Shown here in pieces: positions 18,404 to 25,336 of a stretch of 64,000 bases of DNA. A model generated the notes under the pieces. It was given only the letters and a program-made list of their open reading frames with translations, did not search any database and was not told the origin of the DNA. The first letter of the stretch is position 1. Each line of letters opens with the position of its first letter. The position numbers and the translations under genes were made by a program. Source of the stretch: Flavobacteriaceae bacterium CP2B (GTDB taxonomy: Bacteria > Bacteroidota > Bacteroidia > Flavobacteriales > Flavobacteriaceae); contig LXTR01000059.1 of NCBI GenBank assembly GCA_001683825.1, forward strand, positions 1-64,000. The letters are read 5' to 3'.

Positions 18404-18808
18404 TTATTCCCTGAGGGTTCTCATATAGTTAACAACCAACCAACGGTCTTCATCCTCTGGAATTTTTTTAGCGAACTCAGGCATGTCATTCCTTCCAACA
18501 GTAGTTTTGTAAAAGAGCGCACCATCTGTTTGCGTATGGAATTCAGCCGATGAAAAATCGCCCAGGTCTCCTTTGAGGTCAGCGGCTTTTGTGCCATCGC
18601 CATACCCTTCTGCCCCATGGCAGGATTTACAATGTTTTGAATACAGTGACTTACCAATGGCCATGCTTTCTTTGTCAGCGGCATCTGTTGGATTTTTCTT
18701 GTTCTTGTATTCGGCTGGGACTACCCATTCATCCTGAAAGGCGGTGTGAAAGGAATACAGTCCGAAACTGAAAATGGCCATTAACGCAATGGGAACTAAA
18801 TTTTTCAT
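18404..18808 (-). CDS. Monoheme cytochrome c, class I
   Basis: 134 residues with an N-terminal signal (MKNLVPIALMAIFSFGLYSF). One heme site, CKSCH, at about residue 60 is followed by GAEGYGDGTKAADLKGDLGDFSS and a probable distal Met in VGRNDMPEFAKKIPEDEDRW; the C-terminal helix is WLVVNYMRTLRE. It resembles small soluble periplasmic cytochromes that accept electrons from membrane complexes. It starts 3 nt after the stop of the upstream membrane-anchored gene, so it is in the NrfCD operon and is a natural electron acceptor for it. Confidence 0.9.
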   Translation of the reverse strand: MKNLVPIALMAIFSFGLYSFHTAFQDEWVVPAEYKNKKNPTDAADKESMAIGKSLYSKHCKSCHGAEGYGDGTKAADLKGDLGDFSSAEFHTQTDGALFYKTTVGRNDMPEFAKKIPEDEDRWLVVNYMRTLRE

Positions 18809-18811
18809 AAT

Positions 18812-19684
18812 CTATGGGTTTTTGGAGTTATTAATTTTGAAAAGATTCACAATGAGCATTACAATCGCTCCCCAAATACCCAGGAGCAGCAAATTGGGAA
18901 AGGTCAAAAGGAAGAGCGGCGTTTTGGAAGGCGGACCCCACATGGTTCTTTGGTCAAACGTGGAAGTTGCATCAATAGGGGTTCCCAACGATTCTTCGAT
19001 CACCACTTTAACCGTACCATAGGGGTCTTCATCGAGGAGGATTACTTCAAGGGCAAGCCTGCCGTTCAGTCCTGGGATGCCGGGTTCAACACCCACCTTC
19101 ACACTCCCCGAATCATCGGTAATGTAAAAGTCATCCCCTATGCGCAACGGCCTGAACAATCGTTGTACCTGCACCCGTAGCGGAAGGCCTTCCAGTGCCT
19201 CGCCGGTAAAAGTGTCGGTGAGTGTTGCATTGAGGTTATTGATACCTTGTTCCGTGTCTATTGATATTTGCAATTGGGTATCTCTGAAATCGATGTCTTT
19301 TTCGACCAATTGATATTGGGGGTGCTCCAGCGAAGCAGCCAAGAAGTGATAGGTACCTGTACTATCGGATGCGATACTGCCCAGGTCTTTTAGCGGGAAC
19401 ACAGCGATCCCCTCTTTGTTGGTTTTCGTTTGTCCCAGCAGTACAAGGCTATCGAATTCCAAAACATTGAAGATGTCATATCCCAAATTAGTAGCGGGCA
19501 TAAAACCATCCTCACCCTTATATTTTGCGGTGATGGTAAGTAGTGATGTTTCGGGCATGATCTTCATGTAATTCAAGGACACCCGAACCTTGTACTTAAT
19601 ATCCTGGGCATAGAGGCCAGAATGAAGGGTCGTGATCCCCGAAAACATCAGGAGCAATATCCATAGGCGGGCAACTGTTCTCAT
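18812..19684 (-). CDS. Membrane-anchored periplasmic beta-sandwich protein of the NrfCD operon
   Basis: 290 residues, family not recognised. It has an N-terminal signal peptide (about 1-27, cleaved before QDIKYK), an extended middle rich in beta-prone repeats with two carboxypeptidase-regulatory/transthyretin-like stretches (GQTKTNKEGIAVFPL and TDTFTGEALEGLPLRV), and one C-terminal transmembrane helix (FPNLLLLGIWGAIVMLIVNLF) with a short Lys/Asn-rich cytoplasmic tail. The start overlaps the stop of the NrfD-like gene by 4 nt, so it is translationally coupled to it. It is probably an accessory or structural subunit facing the periplasm. No cofactor-binding motif is seen. Confidence 0.8.
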   Translation of the reverse strand: MRTVARLWILLLMFSGITTLHSGLYAQDIKYKVRVSLNYMKIMPETSLLTITAKYKGEDGFMPATNLGYDIFNVLEFDSLVLLGQTKTNKEGIAVFPLKDLGSIASDSTGTYHFLAASLEHPQYQLVEKDIDFRDTQLQISIDTEQGINNLNATLTDTFTGEALEGLPLRVQVQRLFRPLRIGDDFYITDDSGSVKVGVEPGIPGLNGRLALEVILLDEDPYGTVKVVIEESLGTPIDATSTFDQRTMWGPPSKTPLFLLTFPNLLLLGIWGAIVMLIVNLFKINNSKNP

Positions 19685-20994
19685 GTTCTCTTTGATTTTT
19701 TCAGTTCCTCAATTCCTTTTTCCTCCGCCGTTTCATGTATCGGTATCACGGGTAGATACCGCACCAGCAGGGTGATAATCAGCAAGGCCATTGCCAGGGT
19801 TCCAAAAGTGATGATCCATTCCAGGGCCGAGGGGTAATAGTGACGCCAGTTTTCCGGGACCCCCTGAATCGGTAGGAAGGGGTGCAATAAGGTAGGGGTC
19901 ACAATGAGGTATCGCTTCCACCATGCCCCAACGACCACCAGCATCCCCATCAGGAATGCGGGTATAGGTTTCCTCCCCCTTGGAAAGATTAAAACCACAA
20001 TGGGTACGATCAGCCCTCCAACGATAGCCAGCCAAAATAGCGAGGCGTATTCCCCGGTGAACAATTCTGCCAGATGCACTGCTTCTTCCTTGGTATTCTT
20101 GTATGCCGGTACCAGGTATTCGTTAACGTTAAAATACAGGTAAACCAGGCACAAGAGTACCAGCAGTTTCCCCATTTTATCAAAGTGTAAGTCGGTAATA
20201 TAGGCTTCCAGGTGGTTTGTTTTTCGCAGGATGAACATAATTGTGACAACCGATCCGGCTCCCGCCACAAAGGCTCCGGCAATGAAATAGGGCCCAAAAT
20301 TAGTGCTGTCCCAACCAGGGCGGTAGGTAGTTGCAAACAGCCAGGCCGTAACCGTATGGATTCCGAATGCCACTGGGATGATCAACACCGATAGGATACG
20401 AATGGATCGGTTATAGAGCGATTTCTGTTTTTCCGATCCGCTCCAGTTCAGAGCCAGGCGGCCATACCACTTACCGGGTTTTGTATTCTTTCCAAAAAAG
20501 GTCTTGAGGATGGCAAAATCTGGCAATAGCGGATAATACAGTAGTAAAAGACTGAGCACCAGATAGGTGGAGATAACGATCACATCCCAAATTATGGGGG
20601 ATTGCAGCCGTCCGTGGGTAAAGAGGTAAAAGAGCCGTTCGGGACGGCCCATATCAATTATTATCGTAAGTCCCGCCATGATGATGGCGGCAACTGCGAT
20701 AATTTCAGCGATGCGTGTGAGTGGGGTACTCCAATTTGCGCCGGAAAGGCGTAGAATGGCAGTGATTAATGACCCCACAAGACTTATTGCTACAAAGAAC
20801 ACAAAATTGGAAATATATACCCCCCAGAGGGCATAATCGCGCATCTCTGTGATTACCAGTCCTTTGATGAGTTGTTGGCCATAAGCATAGAATGACACCA
20901 GGATCATCAGCAGCAGGAAAACAAGCCACACTTTTCCGTACCGGCCAAATTTCTTTGGTGCCAGGTCATTGATTATTTGAGGATTTGTTTCCAT
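19681..20994 (-). CDS. NrfD/PsrC-family quinol-interacting membrane subunit
   Basis: 437 residues and about ten transmembrane helices, longer than E. coli NrfD (318) and closer to the PsrC/ActC types. Signature regions are WGVYISNFVFFVAISLVGSLI, LTRIAEIIAVAAIIMAGLTIIIDMGRPER, PIIWDVIVISTYLVLSLLLLY and SVLIIPVAFGIHTVTAWLFA. Members bind quinol in the membrane and pass electrons to a partner Fe-S protein, which is encoded immediately upstream (stop and start overlap at 20994). No molybdopterin catalytic subunit is present. A periplasmic cytochrome as terminal partner is therefore likely. Confidence 0.92.
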   Translation of the reverse strand: METNPQIINDLAPKKFGRYGKVWLVFLLLMILVSFYAYGQQLIKGLVITEMRDYALWGVYISNFVFFVAISLVGSLITAILRLSGANWSTPLTRIAEIIAVAAIIMAGLTIIIDMGRPERLFYLFTHGRLQSPIIWDVIVISTYLVLSLLLLYYPLLPDFAILKTFFGKNTKPGKWYGRLALNWSGSEKQKSLYNRSIRILSVLIIPVAFGIHTVTAWLFATTYRPGWDSTNFGPYFIAGAFVAGAGSVVTIMFILRKTNHLEAYITDLHFDKMGKLLVLLCLVYLYFNVNEYLVPAYKNTKEEAVHLAELFTGEYASLFWLAIVGGLIVPIVVLIFPRGRKPIPAFLMGMLVVVGAWWKRYLIVTPTLLHPFLPIQGVPENWRHYYPSALEWIITFGTLAMALLIITLLVRYLPVIPIHETAEEKGIEELKKSKRT

Positions 20995-21959
20995 CAGTCT
21001 TCAGCGATATTTACCGATTTAAATTCATCATAATTTTCCAGGCCTTCATTAAAGTCTACCAGGCGGTTGGAAGGTGGCAAATAATACACACTGGGTTCTG
21101 TACCCAGGTTTTCCATTAGCCTGTAGCCGGCTTTTTCCTCCAGGAGCGTACTGAGTCTTAAGGTTTCATCTCCGTTTGTCACAGTATCCTCGTAGGCATC
21201 TCCAAAGAAGAAGACCCCGTTAGGGCAGGCGGTTACACAATGCGGGAGTTCTCTTTTATCGATCATATGCGGGCAAAAGTCACATTTGTCAACCGTACCT
21301 TTTTGGCTGGGCATACCAGTGTAATCCGGTGAATAATCCATGTGGCCCAAATGGAGGTTTATTTCGGTGGTCTCGCCCTGTGCAGGCTCCTCCCAGTTGA
21401 ACACCCTGGTAGAGTAGGGGCAGGCTGCCATACAAAAGCGGCATCCTATACAGCGTTCATTGTCGATCAATACGATGCCATCCCTCCTTTTAAAAGTGGC
21501 ATCTACGGGACATACCTTCACACAGGGGGGCTTGTCGCAGTGCATACAGAGTGTGGGTTGCCAGTATGGGGCTGTCTCAGGGGAATCCTGCATTTTATAT
21601 ACTTTGAGCCAGGCATTTTCCCCGGTGATAAAATGCGACTTATTGCAGGCGCTTATGCATTTTTTAGCATTTTTGCAGCGGGCCAGGTCTACAACCATTA
21701 CAAATTTTCGGTTGGGGTATCCCTCACGGGCGGTATAGCCCTCACTTTTGAGGCTGGGAATTTCTTCCACTTCTTTGAGTGGCACTTGTATCATAGTGCC
21801 GTCTGTGGCCATAAGCTCAATGGTTTCCTCTGGTTCAGTCACGGTATCTTTGCAGCTATTCAACGCCCTTAATGCGCCTGTGGCAACGGCCCCCAGGAGG
21901 CCTATTTTAAGGCCCTTGTCTATAAAGTTGCGACGGGTATTATTTGTTTCTTCTTTCAT
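20994..21959 (-). CDS. Periplasmic four-cluster [4Fe-4S] protein, NrfC/DmsB type, with twin-arginine signal
   Basis: 321 residues. The N-terminus has a twin-arginine motif (TRRNFIDKGLKIG) and a following hydrophobic stretch that ends in a Cys (ALNSC, about residue 36), so it may be an exported lipoprotein. Four Cys groups follow: CKNAKKCISACNKSH, CMHCDKPPCVKVCP, CIGCRFCMAACPYS and CDFCPHMIDKRELPHCVTACP. This is the four-cluster layout of NrfC/PhsB/DmsB electron-transfer subunits. It would take electrons from the NrfD-like protein, with which it overlaps by one base. Electron flow to the operon's cytochromes is inferred from gene order. Confidence 0.92.
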   Translation of the reverse strand: MKEETNNTRRNFIDKGLKIGLLGAVATGALRALNSCKDTVTEPEETIELMATDGTMIQVPLKEVEEIPSLKSEGYTAREGYPNRKFVMVVDLARCKNAKKCISACNKSHFITGENAWLKVYKMQDSPETAPYWQPTLCMHCDKPPCVKVCPVDATFKRRDGIVLIDNERCIGCRFCMAACPYSTRVFNWEEPAQGETTEINLHLGHMDYSPDYTGMPSQKGTVDKCDFCPHMIDKRELPHCVTACPNGVFFFGDAYEDTVTNGDETLRLSTLLEEKAGYRLMENLGTEPSVYYLPPSNRLVDFNEGLENYDEFKSVNIAED

Positions 21960-21974
21960 GAGACGGTGTTGCTT

Positions 21975-22247
21975 TCAGAGCTTCTTAAGCCATCGTAAAA
22001 GCGTTTGGTTCGACACATTTTTTTTGACGACCCTGGCATTTTTCAGGGACTTTTTTTTCACGCGCACAACTGACCCATCGGCCTTTAGGAAGGTCTCGTA
22101 TTCAGTATCGCCCTCTTCCAGGTGATCTGCCCGAGGTTCCTTGGGCATTTTACCCAACCCTAAACAGGGGATCACCAAGGTGCCCAACAGCAGGGGTAGC
22201 AGATGCCGCCTTGAAATTGGCTTTTTGACAGTGTTGGTTTGTTTCAT
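21975..22247 (-). CDS. Small twin-arginine protein resembling the N-terminus of the adjacent Fe-S subunit
   Basis: 90 residues from the ATG at 22247; an upstream TTG at 22283 is possible and would overlap the previous gene. It has an SRRHLLPLLLG twin-arginine-like signal and then ETFLKADGSVVRVKKKSLKNARV. The Fe-S protein encoded next has the same layout at its start: RR motif, hydrophobic stretch, then ELMATDGTMIQVPLKEVEEI. The shared "(A/T)DG(S/T)xxxV" module suggests a common origin, but there are no Cys ligands here. Function unknown; it may be an assembly or docking partner. It lies 15 nt before the Fe-S gene. Confidence 0.75.
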   Translation of the reverse strand: MKQTNTVKKPISRRHLLPLLLGTLVIPCLGLGKMPKEPRADHLEEGDTEYETFLKADGSVVRVKKKSLKNARVVKKNVSNQTLLRWLKKL

Positions 22248-22279
22248 TGCAGGCTCATTAATGGTTTTCAGGCACTTTT

Positions 22280-23143
22280 TCAAAAATTGTATTTCCGTGT
22301 AATATTGAATCCAATAAGGAAGTCGCCCGCAAAAAAATCGTTCCTGTTGAACATATAATTTTGCTGGGGAACGATTCCTTTAAAGCTGGAGATAAACAGT
22401 TGGAATGCATGTCCGGAGGTTGCAAATTCGGCACCGATACTAAAACCAGCTTTGGGATCCATATCCAGTTCCTCACCCCCCAGGTGGTGCACAAATGGCT
22501 GACTGTAATCTAACAGGATAGAGGTTTGGGGGCTAACTTTATAGCGACCGCCCAGGGAGAGTGCTATCACATCGTTGCGCATACGTTGCTCTACCAGGTT
22601 GAAATGCGAAATACTAGGGGCAATTTGCATGGAAAAGTTAGGGCTAAACCTTCTAGCAATAATCACCTGGTGAAAAAAGGAATAGCGGGATTGCCTGGTC
22701 GGAAAAAGGTTTAATCCTCTTTTTCGGGCGTCGATGGTAAAATTGCCATAATAGGAGACACTGACGGGAATCCTTCCGGAGCGTGTTTGTTCCAGTAACC
22801 CTACTTTCCAGTTGAAGTCTTGCAGGCGTTTGTCTTTGGTGGTCCCAAACCCCAGGGTTAACCGGTCGTGTACTGCGTAAGAAGCACCTATTCTGATATT
22901 GGCGGATCCCCAAATACCTGCAAGGTCGTTTTCGCCCCCGTTGATCAGCCCGAAACGGTGTGACATCTGTATTTCCAGGGTGTTCTTGTTATAAAGAATG
23001 TTGGTAGGGTTGTCAATAATGTATGAGCTTTCAAATGCAGGGCGCTCCGGCTTATCAGGAACCGTATCTTGTTCCTTTTCCTGTCCGACGGACACAAGGG
23101 AGAAAAACAAGCCTGCTACAAAAAATAGGATTCCTTTTTTCAT
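22280..23143 (-). CDS. DUF5777-family outer-membrane beta-barrel protein
   Basis: 287 residues from MKKGILFFVAGLFFSLVSVG (signal peptide, cleavage near GQEKE). The mature protein has alternating strands: NTLEIQMSHRFGLINGGENDLAGIWGS, IRIGASYAVHDRLTLGFGTTKD, NWKVGLLEQTRSGRIPVSVSYYGNF, VIIARRFSPNFSMQIAPS, and an aromatic C-terminus RKYNF typical of outer-membrane barrels. DUF5777 proteins in Bacteroidota are found with cytochrome genes. The 42-aa longer start would run over the Pro/Arg-rich stretch and is less likely. Next to a hexaheme lipoprotein it could be part of an outer-membrane electron conduit, which is inference. Confidence 0.85.
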   Translation of the reverse strand: MKKGILFFVAGLFFSLVSVGQEKEQDTVPDKPERPAFESSYIIDNPTNILYNKNTLEIQMSHRFGLINGGENDLAGIWGSANIRIGASYAVHDRLTLGFGTTKDKRLQDFNWKVGLLEQTRSGRIPVSVSYYGNFTIDARKRGLNLFPTRQSRYSFFHQVIIARRFSPNFSMQIAPSISHFNLVEQRMRNDVIALSLGGRYKVSPQTSILLDYSQPFVHHLGGEELDMDPKAGFSIGAEFATSGHAFQLFISSFKGIVPQQNYMFNRNDFFAGDFLIGFNITRKYNF

Positions 23144-23165
23144 AATAATTGGTCTTGGCGGTCTT

Positions 23166-23561
23166 TTAGTTATTCTCGGCTCCACGGTCTATCCATCCTT
23201 TTATCAAAGAGATTTCTTCTGTACTCAGTGCAAACCCGAGTGTAACGGGATGTTCATTCCCTGGAAGGCTTTGGTATAGGAGACTGCTCTCGGCGTCATT
23301 GGGAATTACATACCCTCCTTGCAACAGGGCTTCAAAGGCATTCCCCACCCGTAGGTCGGGGTTCTGTATGAGCCCATTATGGCAGGCGGTACAATCCTTC
23401 CCATTTCTTGAAAACAAGGGTTCTATATCGGATCGGAAGGAAATTGGAGTGTCGGGGTCTACATCCGGAACAGGTTCCTGTTCGGCCTCCTGGTCATAAT
23501 AGCAGGCGTAGTTTCCCAAGCAAATGCAAACGGTCAGGGCGAATTTAAATAGCTTACTCAT
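23166..23561 (-). CDS. Cytochrome c-like lipoprotein with a single CxxCH
   Basis: 131 residues; signal MSKLFKFALTVCICLGNYAC with a lipobox Cys at about 20. After a Glu/Pro/Asp-rich linker comes ISFRSDIEPLFSRNGKDCTACHNG, one CxxCH site, then NAFEALLQGGYVIPNDAESSLLYQSLPG and LSTEEISLIKGWIDRGAENN. The "LF...CxxCH...LSxxEIxLIxxWIDxGA" pattern is that of the small DUF1549/Planctomycete-type cytochrome C domain also common in Bacteroidota. It lies between the hexaheme gene and the barrel gene and likely relays electrons at the outer or inner membrane. Confidence 0.85.
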   Translation of the reverse strand: MSKLFKFALTVCICLGNYACYYDQEAEQEPVPDVDPDTPISFRSDIEPLFSRNGKDCTACHNGLIQNPDLRVGNAFEALLQGGYVIPNDAESSLLYQSLPGNEHPVTLGFALSTEEISLIKGWIDRGAENN

Positions 23562-23624
23562 TCCATTTGGTTTAATTGATGAACGAAAAATGCGCTGGAC
23601 TTTCTGAAGAATAACACCATCCTG

Positions 23625-24689
23625 TTAGTTTTCCAGTGCTTCAATGGAATTTTGCAACAAGGCCTTGACATAGTTAGGATTATGTATCCCATGGCTTTGG
23701 TCCTCTTCCAATGTGATGTAATTCCAGGTCGCCTGGGCCACTTCCGCGGAATAGGTTCCCGGGATCGCGCTTCCATCTTCGTCAATGGATCCTGCGGCGA
23801 CCAATAGGTCATGTAGCCTTTGTAAGTCTTGTGCATATCCGGTAACCTCTGAAGGTGCGCCATTGGTATGGCATGTGATACAGGTGTTTTCTGTAGGGGA
23901 CCATGTATGGCCACCATCAGTGCCGTCGGTGGTTTCGCCCATGTGGCAGGAAATACAGGAGGAACCCTGCCGGTGTCCGGCTGCCCCTACGCCGGGATAA
24001 CCGGCAGAGCCGGCAATATTGGCGCCCATAATCCCTTCCAGGATGGTGGATTGGGGGCCATGGTGCGGGCCAAATCGGGAACTGGTAATTTCATAGTCGG
24101 ACGTTGGCCCAGGGATGTCATAGCTATTTCTGGGTTGATGGCAATGAACGCATAAATTACTGCGGCCCAGTTCGTCTGAGGCATTTCGGATATCAATCTG
24201 TACATTGGGATCGATGAAGAGGTTCACTGGATCCAGGGTGCGTACTGCGAAATCGTTCCCGTCGTTTTCGAAATCAAAAGAGCGGTGGTTGTCATGGCAA
24301 CCGGTGCAGGTAATGGGATTTGAAACCGAATACCCTAAGGGGTCTGCAGTGGCAAAGCCAAGGGAATCGATGAATAAATTGGAAAGATAGTCCTGAAAGC
24401 CCTCGTTGTTATGGCAGCGGGCGCAGGTAGCACTGGTTCCCCTGGCCCAGGAGCCACCCATGCCGTGGGCCGAATTTTCGTAGGCCATTTCAATAGGCTC
24501 GCGGTACGAGACGGAATGGCAAGCGACACAGGAAGTAGTTCCGTCTACTCCATCAGCGCCATCTATCCCATCAATGCCGTTTACACCATCCATGCCGGGA
24601 GGTCCGGCAATGGGGTCGCTCGTACAATTGAGAAAAAGTGCACTGGACAGCAATAGGATCAGAAATCCTAAATAGTTGGCTGGTTTCAT
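23625..24689 (-). CDS. Hexaheme cytochrome c lipoprotein with collagen-like linker
   Basis: 354 residues. The signal ends in a lipobox (LFLNC, Cys about 21). Residues about 32-50 are a collagen-like run of G-x-D/N triplets (GVNGIDGIDGADGVDG). Then six CxxCH sites: CVACH, CARCH, CTGCH, CVHCH, CISCH and CITCH, with extra His residues between them that could be distal ligands. It resembles the multiheme cytochrome family with NapC/OTR-like heme packing, but has no substrate-site motif I can name. It is the first gene of the minus-strand cluster and follows the palindrome/-7 region. It is probably anchored to the periplasmic face of a membrane, acting as an electron conduit. Confidence 0.92.
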   Translation of the reverse strand: MKPANYLGFLILLLSSALFLNCTSDPIAGPPGMDGVNGIDGIDGADGVDGTTSCVACHSVSYREPIEMAYENSAHGMGGSWARGTSATCARCHNNEGFQDYLSNLFIDSLGFATADPLGYSVSNPITCTGCHDNHRSFDFENDGNDFAVRTLDPVNLFIDPNVQIDIRNASDELGRSNLCVHCHQPRNSYDIPGPTSDYEITSSRFGPHHGPQSTILEGIMGANIAGSAGYPGVGAAGHRQGSSCISCHMGETTDGTDGGHTWSPTENTCITCHTNGAPSEVTGYAQDLQRLHDLLVAAGSIDEDGSAIPGTYSAEVAQATWNYITLEEDQSHGIHNPNYVKALLQNSIEALEN

Positions 24690-24722
24690 AATTTCAAAGG
24701 TTTAGCGGTTAAGAAAATTTTC

Positions 24723-24768
24723 TAAATGTAATCCAGACGTATTTTATATAACATGATTCTGATCATGT
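24723..24768 (-). promoter_or_regulatory. Promoter and CRP/FNR-type palindrome ahead of the hexaheme operon
   Basis: A perfect inverted repeat ACATGAT-N4-ATCATGT (24751-24768) contains the core ATGAT-N4-ATCAT, close to the FNR half-site pattern TTGAT-N4-ATCAA. On the minus strand TACATTTA (24723-24730) follows exactly 22 nt after the core, matching five of six defined positions of TAnnTTTG. That places the palindrome centre near -41, a class II activator position. The ATG is 33 nt past the -7 box. Confidence 0.65.
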
Positions 24769-24875
24769 GGCAATTAGACCCCTGCCGGCATACTAATAAT
24801 TGGTGCATTTTGGAATTAGTGCGACATTAAATGGTGGTTTTATAATAAACTTTCTTACTTTTGCAATCGCGAAAA

Positions 24876-24952
24876 CGGGATGTGGCGCAGTCTGGTAGCG
24901 TACGCGCATGGGGTGCGCGTGGTCGCTGGTTCGAATCCAGTCATCCCGACCA
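24876..24952 (+). tRNA. tRNA-Pro (anticodon GGG)
   Basis: The acceptor arms CGGGATG and CATCCCG pair perfectly, the CCA is encoded, and the T arm has CTGG-TTCGAAT-CCAG. The anticodon arm is CGCGC-ATGGGGT-GCGCG, giving U33 and anticodon GGG (positions 34-36). It reads CCC and CCU codons. Its 3' end is repeated downstream (25107-25123). Confidence 0.93.
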
Positions 24953-24956
24953 AAAA

Positions 24957-24985
24957 AAGCCAAGCAAAAGTTGCTTGGCTTTTTT
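24957..24985 (+). terminator. Terminator after tRNA-Pro
   Basis: An 11-bp perfect stem (AAGCCAAGCAA / TTGCTTGGCTT) with a 3-nt loop, followed by a T run, starting 5 nt after the encoded CCA. Confidence 0.88.
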
Positions 24986-25058
24986 ATTTCCCGGGAGCGT
25001 CAAAAACATGTTTTTGTAAGCGACCGGGAAATAAAAAACCTACAAAGCGCAGCTTTGT
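24981..25058. repeat. Nested inverted repeats between tRNA-Pro and its duplicated 3' end
   Basis: TTTTTATTTCCCGG (24981-24994) is exactly inverted at 25024-25037, a 14-bp perfect stem enclosing the palindrome AAAAACATGTTTTT. A second hairpin follows: ACAAAGC at 25042-25048 and GCTTTGT at 25052-25058. No coding capacity is evident. Confidence 0.7.
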
Positions 25059-25106
25059 TGGCTTTTGTTGCACCCCCCTCCTCCGGATCACCGAACCCAG
25101 TGAGGT

Positions 25107-25123
25107 AATCCAGTCATCCCGAC
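25107..25123. repeat. Duplicated 3' end of tRNA-Pro (candidate attachment site)
   Basis: 17 nt, AATCCAGTCATCCCGAC, identical to 24934-24950 inside the tRNA gene. The copy lies 173 nt downstream and 214 nt ahead of a tyrosine recombinase gene, the usual layout for an element integrated into a tRNA 3' end. By eye I found no further copy to the right that could serve as the distal end. Confidence 0.75.
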
Positions 25124-25126
25124 GAA

Positions 25127-25217
25127 CCACTTATAAGTGGAATCAAAACACTGTTAATCATATGATTTTCAGTGTTTTTTGTTTTTTATGTATTCATTTG
25201 AATACATATGAATACAT
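25127..25217. promoter_or_regulatory. Palindrome and TGAATACAT repeats ahead of the integrase
   Basis: CCACTTATAAGTGG (25127-25140) is a perfect 14-bp palindrome. Further on the 9-mer TGAATACAT occurs three times: inverted at 25188-25196, direct at 25199-25207 and direct at 25209-25217. The first two form an inverted repeat with a 2-nt spacer. These may be repressor operators or recombinase arm-type sites; they end 119 nt ahead of the integrase ATG. Confidence 0.5.
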
Positions 25218-25336
25218 CCTTTTGGTGTATAATCAGGTGAGTAAATTTAGACGTAGTTTGCACTATCTTTAAGAGGATTTAAGGGTGATTTTCAAGGGTT
25301 TAATACCCTCGATTGTCCATCTTAAACCTTAAAAAT

